From NCBI RefSeq assembly GCF_000328475.2, contig NC_026499.1, forward strand, positions 310,001 through 374,000: a DNA stretch of 64,000 bases, in the 5' to 3' direction. The position numbers were made by a program, and so were the translations under genes. The notes under the pieces were generated by a model. That model was not told the origin of the DNA and made no database searches. It saw nothing but the letters and a program-made list of their open reading frames with translations. Shown here piece by piece: positions 1-8,612 of the stretch; within the stretch, counting starts at the first letter, position 1, and every line of letters starts with the position of its first letter. Origin of the DNA: Mycosarcoma maydis (Eukaryota > Basidiomycota > Ustilaginomycetes > Ustilaginales).

Positions 1-1714
1 CGGCAGTTGTAGCTGCGTGTTGTGCCTTTTGTCGCATGGCGGCGCCAGCGGCAGCGCTCAGGGAAGCGAGGTGCTTCATGGCTTTGCTCTTTTCGCCCGT
101 GTTGACGTCGGCCGAGGCAGGCGCAGGTGCAGGTGCAGGTGCAGAAGGTGTCGCTGTCTCGCTCGAAGGTGCGGATCTCTGACTGTTGTCAGGCAAAGTA
201 GAGCTGGGTACATGGTCCAAGGTAGACACTGAGGGTGATCTGGATAGTTGCTGGGTGAACAAAGATGCAGTGACGGCGGTGAAATCTTGCACGGATGTCG
301 GAATGGCTGGCGTTGCAGAGGTTGGCAATGACGACGCTTCCAGAGCGGGCAAAGCGGGCGTGGCGGGCGCGCGGGGCACGTCGGATCGACTGCTGTCGGG
401 CGTGGCTGTACCGCTGATTGCGGTGGTGGCACTCGACTTGGGCAGGAAATTGGGGAGCCCGGCGTTCTTTTTGAGGAGATTCTCGGACGTGCGCCTGGAG
501 GAAGACAGCGGAGGAGGTGCAAGTCCATCGACGGGGTCCTTGCCATCAGAGCCGTTGTGGGGCTCTTGGAGAGTTTCGACGCCTGCGACGGGACCATAGT
601 TACGAACGAACCAGACGGCGTTGCTCAAAATCTTGACTGCAACATCCCTCTTACGGATGCGATGGTCTGGGTCGGCGTAGAGCGCAGCGTAGTGATCCTG
701 GGTAGTCTGGAAATGAGAAGGTGAAGCGAGACCTGAAAAGGCGCTCTCGCCAGGGAGTGGAGGCAGGACGTTCCTTTGTGCCTCCTTGTATGCCTTGCCC
801 AAAGCGGCAGCAGGCCATGCAAAGCGAGCCCACCTGGATGAGAGGCCACTATTGGACTCTACTGCTTGAGCTGCTGTAGCATTACGTAGTTGAGCCTCGG
901 CGCGCCACCGAATGGAAGCGGTGCGTTGCAGTGCGCCGAGAAGATGCTTTTGTGAGAGATGTTGGAAGGCAGTTTGCAAGGCTCGGTAAAGACTGTCGAG
1001 GGTTGCTTCGTCGAGCTTGTAAATGCCTTGCTCGGCGTTGTTGGCAGATGAAGTCGGTGAGGAGGCGGTGTTGGATGTCGACGGTTTCTTGTAAGTGCCT
1101 GATGCTGACACGACAGGATTACCTCGAATGGTATCATCATCATATGCAGAGGCAGCCTTTGAATCGTACCTGAGTGCGGCATAGTGAAGAATGGTAAGGA
1201 GATGTCTAAGGCTTTGTTCGTCTAGTCCATGGCCATCATGGGAGATTGGTGTACGTGCAGAGGGGTTGGACTGGCTAGAAGAGGACGATGAAGCGGGAGT
1301 GTGCTTTTGGGGAAGCGCTTCTGGCCACCAAGAGTCTGCCTTTTGAAACTGAGCATCGAGAGCAGCTGAATCGACCCACTGGCCTTCTGCATCGTGTGCT
1401 TGATCCGCTTTGTTGATCTGGGGCGAAGGGAGCTGAGGTAACGGTTTTCGAATGAGACGGCGACGAGTGGTGAGTGACAGCTCGATGCTTGCCTGCCAGT
1501 TGGAGGTGGAGCTGTGGGAAGGTGACTCTGCTTCTACACGTTCGACGACGGGACTGCGACGAGACGAGGTTGTCCATGGGAGCGACTGGTTGATGGGAGG
1601 AGCTGCTCGATATCGATTTGGGGTGATCGGCGATCTTGGCTGGTTGAGCGATTGACGGCTTGTGGACGGAGAAGCCGATACGGTCGGTTCCGTCCGAGGT
1701 GTATGTGTGATCAT
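1..1714 (-). CDS. Unrecognised low-complexity protein, C-terminus cut by window edge
   Basis: A reading frame on the minus strand stays open from about 1828 to the left edge. It is supported by coding-like composition, not by a family match. From the first ATG in frame (1714) it begins MITHTPRTEP and gives about 571 residues before the edge. The first 300 or so residues are Ser/Pro/Thr-rich. A more ordered helical stretch follows at about 1050-600, with motifs such as LDSLYRALQTAFQHL, RWRAEAQLRNATAAQ and IRKRDVAVKILSNAVWF. After it comes an Ala/Pro/Ser-rich tail. I do not recognise the helical part. The start is uncertain: the same frame continues upstream of an in-frame TAG (1829-1831) as another open stretch beginning MAHHSSVQSS at 2011, so a small intron or an upstream exon is possible. 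The true C-terminus is not in the window. Confidence 0.6.
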   Translation of the reverse strand, partial: MITHTPRTEPTVSASPSTSRQSLNQPRSPITPNRYRAAPPINQSLPWTTSSRRSPVVERVEAESPSHSSTSNWQASIELSLTTRRRLIRKPLPQLPSPQINKADQAHDAEGQWVDSAALDAQFQKADSWWPEALPQKHTPASSSSSSQSNPSARTPISHDGHGLDEQSLRHLLTILHYAALRYDSKAASAYDDDTIRGNPVVSASGTYKKPSTSNTASSPTSSANNAEQGIYKLDEATLDSLYRALQTAFQHLSQKHLLGALQRTASIRWRAEAQLRNATAAQAVESNSGLSSRWARFAWPAAALGKAYKEAQRNVLPPLPGESAFSGLASPSHFQTTQDHYAALYADPDHRIRKRDVAVKILSNAVWFVRNYGPVAGVETLQEPHNGSDGKDPVDGLAPPPLSSSRRTSENLLKKNAGLPNFLPKSSATTAISGTATPDSSRSDVPRAPATPALPALEASSLPTSATPAIPTSVQDFTAVTASLFTQQLSRSPSVSTLDHVPSSTLPDNSQRSAPSSETATPSAPAPAPAPASADVNTGEKSKAMKHLASLSAAAGAAMRQKAQHAATTA

Positions 1715-1828
1715 GGCAAGTGCATGGACTACATCCGAAACAGCGCAAGGAGTTGGTGATGAGAGGGTTGAGATAAAATTCTGAGTACTGGGATGCGGGT
1801 GGTGATCATACGTGACGGCGAGGCGATG

Positions 1829-2011
1829 CTAGGATGCGGTGCATTTCGGCGTATGGCTGCGCTCGGCCGTTGAGGCGTAGGTAGTGATGAACCAGGAGAG
1901 AGACGCCCTGGCTGCAGCGGCGAGAGACAGCGAGCGGCTATTGGGGGGTCCTGGTCTCGGTCTGCCCGCAGACTGGCTGACTGAGCTTTGTACAGAGCTG
2001 TGATGAGCCAT
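1829..2011 (-). other. Possible upstream exon of the left-edge gene
   Basis: This open stretch begins MAHHSSVQSSVSQS and is Ser/Pro/Ala-rich, like the N-terminus of the gene below it. It is in the same frame as the left-edge gene and separated from it by one TAG at 1829-1831. An intron removing the TAG would join the two. However, the only good-looking donor, GTATGA just downstream of the stop, pairs with nearby acceptors only at about 31 nt, which is very short. It may instead be 5' leader sequence. Confidence 0.25.
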
Positions 2012-4251
2012 GCGATGGCAATTAGGAAGGGATCTGGCTAGGAATGGAAAGCATTGATGAGGTATGTGACTTTGCCACGTTGAGTTGAGCAGCAGCTCCA
2101 AGAAGTACATGGAGCAAACGACAGGCAATCACGATTTGTGAATCGTGAATAGGCAACCGTGAATTGGCTGCTTTCTTTCACGTTTGACCCGCTGTGAGTG
2201 TTGTTTGGCTCTCTCTCTGACTGCAGCCGCTTGCTCTCGATGCTTGCCGACGTGTAGTCACGAGTGTGATCTTCTGCTTTTTTGGCCCCTAATATGAACC
2301 CTGCGCTTTTGTACGCTGATTTGCTTATACTCTAATTACAGTATTTATTTATTTCTTAATCGGCTCCTCTGCCTAGGCTCTTCAAAATAGTCACGGTTCG
2401 TCGTCCGCGATCGTTGTTGTTGTTGTTGTTGTTGAATGTCTTCTTGTCTTCTTTGAATTGATATATATACTGTATATATATGTATATATTTACATTCTGT
2501 ACTTCTATGAAGTCACAGCGGCGATTCGTGGTTGCGATTCGTCGCTGGTGGCAGCGGCATGATTCACGATTCATGATTCGTGATTGTCCGGATCGTCCGT
2601 CTTTCGGACTCGACTTTGGCGCGACAGTTCCAGCTGGAGTTGTTAGGCCGACGGGATGTCTTGCGTGGTGCGCTTTTACAGTGCTCTGACAGGCGGTTCA
2701 CGATTCACGATTCACAATCACAAACTCACGACTGGGTTGAGTTTGGGGAGTTGGGAATGAGGCACCTGGACGGTGTGTGTTGTGTTGCTCTCGATTTGTC
2801 ACATGTAAGATGAGATTTGCTGCAGGTGGAGGCTTGCGGCGTGTTGGATCTTTAAGTTAAAGGCGGAGACGACGCGTCACGGGATGCAAGAGCGTGTGAG
2901 AAATGTGCCTTTGAATCACGAATCACTCAAAGATGCATGCTCTTCAAGGCTTGCTGAACTATTAATAATACTCACGACTACCAACAACTTGTACTGTAGA
3001 ATTACAGTTACGTGTTACCTATGGCCAAATGTTGTTGGCAAGCGATATCGGGTGAGCCGGTACTGTTTCCAGGGGCGAAAAAGCTCTCACGGAAGCACGG
3101 GGAATCTGAACGAGAGCACCAGAAAGAGTTGAAGAATACAATCCAAATCCGATTGGTTGTCTAGACACCCTTTTGGTATAGCAGTTAAGCTTCAAGTAAA
3201 AGCGCCGTTCAGAAGAGCTGAATTACAGAGCCAACAGCACTTAAACCCTCGTTCAACTTCAAAGAGAGAGTGTGTGTGTCACAGTGAGTGTGAGTGTGAG
3301 TGAGTGTGTGCGCGCACTGACCGAGAGTTGTAGGCGGCTAACCCACGTCACCCATCAAAGTATTTCGATGCCATGCGTGATTGGTCCGTCGTGCATGTCA
3401 CTTATGGACAGCATTTCGCACAGTCACGAGTGTCAGCCTACTCGTAGTCCACTCTTATAGAAGCTAGGGTTACGCACGCTGTGACGCACGACGCATGACG
3501 AGGGCTGGGACGCAGTCTTTTCATCTTGACAATCACGAATCTTGAATCGCAAGAGGCTAACCACAAACAAATTTGGCCTTCGTAATTCGTGGTTCACATT
3601 CACGATTGGTAGCGTCGGATCTGCGCTGGGTTGATCGTCCATGGGGTGACTTATGCGAACGAGATCATCGGCCATTTTCCCGAGTTCAGCTTAATTATGC
3701 TTGAGCTGCCAGAGTGATGATTTTCCTGCCTCGACGGCTTGGAATGCTATGTAATGCACAGACCGTTGTCGAGGTCCGCACAGCCGCTCAAGGCGAAAGA
3801 AAGGCTTGCTCAGTCACAAGCGTTGGATCGGTGCTTCCGATGGTGGCTGCTGTGCCATTGATCAAGCCGTGCTACCGGGTCATCCGATTATCTGGCTGTT
3901 GTCTGCATTCGTGATTGAGCGAACCAGTCGTGAGTCTCGATTTGGTTTGTCACAGTCGTGAGTCAAAAGAGCGGAGCGTGGAGTCTACGCCATCGTCCCT
4001 TGCGTTTCGCTTCCTTTCATTTGCCGCAGCTGCAATCGTGAATCTCGGATCATCACCACCATCACCAACCCAATTGCTGCCATCCTCTTCGACATCTCCA
4101 TCCACGCACATCGCAGCCCTTGCCCGCAAACCAGGACATGCAGCGTATAACTGACGCCCTGGTACACTGATCGGCAACTGCCCATCCACCAATTCAAGAT
4201 TCGCTTCACTCTTTTCCAAACCCATGCATTCCAGCGTCATCATCCGTTAGC
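2012..4251. other. Intergenic region with scattered heptamer elements; no gene seen
   Basis: There is no convincing coding frame in this 2.2 kb gap upstream of RIC8. It holds a (GTT)7 run at 2413-2434, an alternating TA tract at about 2459-2490, a GT/GA-rich stretch at about 3265-3312, and single or paired copies of the TCACGATT/AATCGTGA motif near 2131-2160, 2560-2585, 2697-2715, 2916-2930, 3530-3610 and 3905-3965. Sequence just before 4252 is pyrimidine-rich, as expected for a promoter or 5' leader. Confidence 0.7.
2413..2434 (+). repeat. (GTT)7 microsatellite
   Basis: Seven uninterrupted GTT units, followed about 25 bases later by an alternating TA tract (about 2459-2490). Both lie in non-coding DNA. 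Confidence 0.9.
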
Positions 4252-6537
4252 ATGTCTGACACCATCCGCGAGTACCTCTCGCTTCCTTCATCCGCACGAG
4301 TCGATTCTCCCACACAGACACATCGCTGGCTCGATGCTCTCTTCACTGGCGGTCTTCCAGTGCTAGGTTCCGTCAGCAACTCAAGTCGGTCCAAACTGGC
4401 CACGGCTGTCCTCAACGACATTGCAGCCGCATCAGGTACACGCCAGGGCGATTATCTCCTCAACGCAAGGATCAATGTTCGCTGGGACTCGCACATTAGG
4501 CTTTCTGCCTTGAGGTTGCTAAAGGAGCTCAGCCGTTTACCCGGCGGAAGTGCACCGCTCGCCAAACCAGAAGCACTCCGCATTCTCTTGCAGCAGGTCG
4601 ACTTCCCAAAGCAGCGCGTTCCGAAAACTTCTCAACAAGGTGCATTTGCCTCGTCCACCTCGTCTTCTTCCATCCCGTCAGCTCCCAATCCCGCTTACAC
4701 ACTCGGGTCGATAGCAAAGTCCCTGCGCCGTGCCGTCAGCCGTCGTGGCTCTCACCAATCCGACCGTTGCCATTCCAAGGACAAAGACGCTCCGTCTTCA
4801 GACAGCGGCGGCGAGGATTATGACACCAGTGCCGATCCCGACTGGCCCATCACCGACATGGCCTTGCGCTGTCTCAACAATGTCCTTTTTCTCAACGAAC
4901 ATGCTCGACTCCCCTTCTCCAGCCAGGATGTCGGAGGTGGCCACGTCGCTGTAGCGCTTCTCTCGAGACCTCAAGACACGCCCGTAGACATTCTCTTCCT
5001 TGGTGCGCGTCTCTTGTTCTTCAGCACGCTCTTCGAGTCACCATTCAACAAGACTGCCGTCACCTCTCTCAATGTCATCGGTATCGAGGCTGCATGCGTT
5101 GAAGCCCTCGTCAAAGCCATGCTCGAAAAGGCTGCCAATCCAAATGCTGCTTCCTCTGTTCTCGTAGCCAGTGGTACCGAAGCCCAGCTCAACATGGCGC
5201 TTTCCGATTTGCTCAAAGCACATTTCAACGTTTGTCTCTACTATCCTCGCATTATCCAAGCAGAAGCAAACCAGCAGCAGCCAGAAACGGATCCATCAAC
5301 GTCAACGCCGCAAGCCGAACTACAAGGTCCAATCCTCGGTGAAGGCTTTCATATCGAGCTCCTCGGCATGCTCCGACCACTCGTCTCTGTCATCACCGCA
5401 CTTCCACTGCCTCCTTCGGTGCCATTGATGCCACCCTTCACACATGCCATCGCTGATCTGCTTAATTACCCTGTTGCCAACCTCAAAGACGAGATCTCCA
5501 CCGACAGTACGCCCTCTGCTGTCATTTCGACTGCACTCACCGCTCCGATATCTGTCTCGTCTACCCAGGCCCTCCAGTCTGCACCACTCTACCTCAGCCG
5601 GCTCGTCATGTTTGCCGACCGTTCGCTGGCCCGCTACTTTGCCACACCTGTCACAGGCGACGACGGTAGGCGCATTCCCGAAGACGTCGATGCCAAAGCC
5701 GTCAAGCAAAAAGCAGCATCTGATGGCATCGATCTCGAAGACACCCTAGAACCACTTCTTCTTCTTCTCCGAAAAACGGCTGCGGAGGACGACTCGCTTC
5801 GATCAACGCTCGTCTCGATTCTCTTGCCATCTGATCTCGATCGCAGTCTTGCTCTCGATCGTCGACTTGACGTGCTCGGGAGATTGGTGAGGCTCATGTC
5901 GTCCGTCACGCTTTCGCGGCCTGCACGAGCATCGGGCGAGTTGCTGCTCTCTCTCTGCAACGGAGATGCAAGGCAGATGACAGAAGCAATTGGATATGGC
6001 CCATGTGCAGGCTTCCTCATGAACACCGGTCTCGCTTCGGCCTTGCCCTCTGGAGTCTCGGCCACTGCTGACTCCAACGGAAGGTCTATCGATCCGATCA
6101 CGGGCGAATACGAGCCCACCGAAGAAGAAAAGGCCATGGACGAGATCAGCCGTATGACCGAAGAGGAAAAGGAGGCAGAAGCCGAACGGCTTTTCGTGCT
6201 CTTTGATCGCATGAACAAGACAGGTGTCATGCAGGTACGACATCCTATGGCCGCAGCACAAGAGTCTGGGCGATTCCAAGAGCTCGATGCGAAAGCAGAG
6301 CACGAGGAACGTGAGAGGCTCGAGAAGGAGGATGAGGAAGCGGAGAGAGAGGTACAGCGCGAGATGGCAGCGCACAAGAAGAGGAAGGAGGACGCTAAAT
6401 TGCGCGCACAAAAGCTCGTCTCTTCGCAGTCACAGCAGCAGTCTCAGAAGATGCAAGCTGAAACAGTAGCTGCAAACGGCATGGAAGATGCCCAAGTGGT
6501 TAAGCTGACCGGTCAGCACAAGTTGGCTGCTTCGTAA
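4252..6537 (+). CDS. RIC8: Ric8/synembryn, G-alpha chaperone and exchange factor
   Basis: A 761-residue intron-free ORF. Ric8 proteins fold and stabilise nascent heterotrimeric G-protein alpha subunits and promote nucleotide exchange in the cytoplasm. In smuts this feeds cAMP/PKA signalling for mating and virulence. Family features are the armadillo-like helical body (for example ALRCLNNVLFLNEHARLPF near residue 200 and LFLGARLLFFSTLFESPFN near 245) and the diagnostic C-terminal block around residues 610-660, DPITGEY followed by MTEEEKEAEAERLFVLFDRM and NKTGVMQVRHP. A Ser-rich insert lies at about residues 125-190, and the last 100 residues form a charged Glu/Lys helix ending in Gln/Ser-rich sequence. 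At 761 residues it is longer than animal Ric8 (about 530) because of these inserts. The ATG directly precedes conserved sequence. The gene faces PBN1 tail to tail with 203 bp between stops. Confidence 0.9.
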   Translation: MSDTIREYLSLPSSARVDSPTQTHRWLDALFTGGLPVLGSVSNSSRSKLATAVLNDIAAASGTRQGDYLLNARINVRWDSHIRLSALRLLKELSRLPGGSAPLAKPEALRILLQQVDFPKQRVPKTSQQGAFASSTSSSSIPSAPNPAYTLGSIAKSLRRAVSRRGSHQSDRCHSKDKDAPSSDSGGEDYDTSADPDWPITDMALRCLNNVLFLNEHARLPFSSQDVGGGHVAVALLSRPQDTPVDILFLGARLLFFSTLFESPFNKTAVTSLNVIGIEAACVEALVKAMLEKAANPNAASSVLVASGTEAQLNMALSDLLKAHFNVCLYYPRIIQAEANQQQPETDPSTSTPQAELQGPILGEGFHIELLGMLRPLVSVITALPLPPSVPLMPPFTHAIADLLNYPVANLKDEISTDSTPSAVISTALTAPISVSSTQALQSAPLYLSRLVMFADRSLARYFATPVTGDDGRRIPEDVDAKAVKQKAASDGIDLEDTLEPLLLLLRKTAAEDDSLRSTLVSILLPSDLDRSLALDRRLDVLGRLVRLMSSVTLSRPARASGELLLSLCNGDARQMTEAIGYGPCAGFLMNTGLASALPSGVSATADSNGRSIDPITGEYEPTEEEKAMDEISRMTEEEKEAEAERLFVLFDRMNKTGVMQVRHPMAAAQESGRFQELDAKAEHEERERLEKEDEEAEREVQREMAAHKKRKEDAKLRAQKLVSSQSQQQSQKMQAETVAANGMEDAQVVKLTGQHKLAAS

Positions 6538-6740
6538 ATCCCCGCCGCCCGCCACCGTCTGCTGGACCGCTTGGCTCGATTGCGCGTCTCATGAAACGTG
6601 CTAGTCTTCACTCACATAGTCCCACATAAGCTCGCATAGCACATCGTATGTGGTTCCACACAGCCATCGCATTTGCTCTTTCTCTCTGGCTCTATTCTTG
6701 TCTCATCTAATATACACCCGCTTCTGGCCTAACTTCTCTT

Positions 6741-7823
6741 CTAGCCTAGCTTCTCCACTCCTTCCAACAGCGGCACAACATTGACCAACAAATGGTACGC
6801 CACCGTCACCGCCGCGCCTACCACGGTCAACATGGTCACGCCGTGCACTGCGTCCAACACCGCTGCATCTGGCACTGGGACCCTCAACGCTAGACGGTCA
6901 TTCTTTAATGAGCTCGCGAGAGCAACAATGTGTCTTGCCTGCGTGCCGGTGGAGGTGAGGTGCGCCATCAGTTGCGGTTGGAGGTGTGCATGCGATGGTG
7001 GAAGCAGGGACGCCGGTGAGCGGGTTGAGGATGTGTCTGAGCACGAGATGTACAAATTCGGTGCGAGAAGCGTGATTTTCGCATGCTGGTTCAAGGTCGA
7101 CGGGCGCGTGGATGAGTGGCCTAATCGTTCTAGTACATGGTAGTACAATTGGCGGAGGGAGGAGGGCGCGATTTCGCGTATCAGGGTGACACCAGACGGC
7201 TCACGCGTATCGCGCGTGGCTGGAGGATGGTAGCGGACATGCAGTGGGACGTGCACTTGGAACAGCCCATCGGCGGTCAACAACTCGTCTACAGGAACCG
7301 GGATCACCACTGTGCTTCGTTCCTGCTTAAACGTCTGGCTTTGGTTTTGCTTGCCATTTTGATCGCTTGCCTTGACTCGGGCTCTGTCTTTATCCAGACT
7401 TAACTTGACCGGCAGCTGGTCTGTAACCACCTGTCCGGCTGCCTGCCTGAGCGCGGCAGACAGTACATCCTGCATATCCACGCTTCGTCTCTCGTCTGCC
7501 TCGGCTCGCTCCCACCACTGTCGCTCCGCCTTGGCAGATGGACGAGCTGTCCATCCCACCGCCGCCTCCAATTCCACGCGCGAGTCAGTCAACACCTCGC
7601 CTCGCCTCGCTTTCCTCGCACCACCATTGATGATCGTGTTGCTTGCTGTGAACGGGTCGTAGAAGACACCACTGGGCAAGTGCACGAGCAGGTTCGCGTC
7701 GCATGCCTGCGAGTGCAAATTGGCCGGCACATTGGGCGATGGCAGCGTGATCAAGAGTGTGGGGTGAAAGCTGTCGGCACTCAGCAGCGATGTTCGCAGT
7801 GTGCCTAGAGATGGTGTCGACAT
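6741..7823 (-). CDS. PBN1: Pbn1/PIG-X-like subunit of GPI mannosyltransferase I
   Basis: A 360-residue ORF. Pbn1 (PIG-X in animals) is an ER membrane protein with a large luminal part. It stabilises Gpi14/PIG-M, the enzyme that adds the first mannose to the GPI anchor precursor. Family marks are LPSGVFYDP near residues 49-57 and the signature HVPLHVRYHPP at about 191-201, followed by a second beta-rich block (ITLLAPNLYISCSD). The C-terminus carries one hydrophobic membrane segment at about residues 328-352 (LTVVGAAVTVAYHLLVNVVPL) before a short tail, matching type I ER topology. There is no clear N-terminal signal peptide, which is also true of several fungal members. A charged, low-complexity middle (residues 95-170) is a probable lineage-specific insert. 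The call rests on the two motifs and the C-terminal anchor; overall identity to yeast Pbn1 is probably low. Confidence 0.72.
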   Translation of the reverse strand: MSTPSLGTLRTSLLSADSFHPTLLITLPSPNVPANLHSQACDANLLVHLPSGVFYDPFTASNTIINGGARKARRGEVLTDSRVELEAAVGWTARPSAKAERQWWERAEADERRSVDMQDVLSAALRQAAGQVVTDQLPVKLSLDKDRARVKASDQNGKQNQSQTFKQERSTVVIPVPVDELLTADGLFQVHVPLHVRYHPPATRDTREPSGVTLIREIAPSSLRQLYYHVLERLGHSSTRPSTLNQHAKITLLAPNLYISCSDTSSTRSPASLLPPSHAHLQPQLMAHLTSTGTQARHIVALASSLKNDRLALRVPVPDAAVLDAVHGVTMLTVVGAAVTVAYHLLVNVVPLLEGVEKLG

Positions 7824-8612
7824 TGGGGCGTTTGTGGTCGACGACGACGTTGCTCCAAGTGGTGGTCAGAGGCATCTGTGAATCACAATCGTGAATCATG
7901 AATTGCGCGCAAAAACCCTGCCGATGCGTGATTCACGATTTGGCCCGAGCGCTGCTTGCTCGTTCAGTTTCGCAATAGCAAACCCACTATAAACACCCAC
8001 GTGAAATCCGTTATTTGGAGCACCTCTCACATCTCGGCTTTCATCTCGAGTGTCGCCCACACACTCACGACTGGATCGCTCGAGTTTGACCTCACGTTGA
8101 GCGTATTGCAATCAGCATCGATGCTTAAGCAAGACACGAGCGTCGAGACACGAGACACGAGACGTGAGACACGAGACGTGAGACACGAGACGTGAGACGT
8201 GAGACATGAGACGTGAGACATGAGACGTGAGAGGCTTTGATGCATGTTAAAGTGCGTGCACGCGAGAGCGAAAAGTCGCGGAGCTAGAGAGTGGCGTCGA
8301 CATACGACTGGCATGTTTTCCAGGAGGACGTGCTGAAGGAGCATGGTAATACCGGTATCGGTGTCGGCGAGAAAGCGGGATCGATGCAGGCGTACGTGAA
8401 TATGTGTTTGCATGAGAGCTAGGGTCGGGTGGGATCGAAGCTCGATTGGATACAACGGCTGGTAAGGTGGGCTGAAGGATTCATATCTCGTCTCGTCGGT
8501 CGATATGCGTCAACTGGAACCAGTTGGTCTGCATCTCTAAGCAGCCTTTAGCTTGATTCTCTCTGCACCCTTGTCTCTCGCTCACCATCACCATCTCGTT
8601 CTGCTGCAATTC
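7824..8612. other. Intergenic region between PBN1 and orphan secreted-protein gene
   Basis: This divergent promoter region is shared by PBN1 (-) and the gene at 8613 (+). It holds copies of the TCACGATT motif at about 7877-7940, a TATAAA-like stretch near 7988-7994 and the 12-unit heptamer array at 8145-8228. No coding frame is supported. Confidence 0.7.
8145..8228 (+). repeat. Tandem array of 12 heptamers, GAGACRY type
   Basis: Twelve perfect 7-nt units, GAGACAC, GAGACGT or GAGACAT, lie head to tail without a gap. Rephased, the GAGACAC units read CACGAGA, so the array shares the CACGA core of the heptamers dispersed elsewhere in the window. AC, GT and AT endings partly alternate, suggesting expansion in steps of two units. 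Confidence 0.95.

Noticed and set aside
1829..1834. TAG followed by CAT considered as programmed stop-codon readthrough
   Set aside because: The known efficient readthrough context in smuts is TGA followed by CTA; this site does not match. An intron or a downstream start is simpler.
5634..6377. Minus-strand open frame of 247 codons opposite RIC8
   Set aside because: Ser/Arg-rich shadow of a strongly coding plus-strand frame; no independent features.
8145..8228. Heptamer array considered as a CRISPR-like repeat array
   Set aside because: Units are contiguous with no spacers and the genome is fungal.
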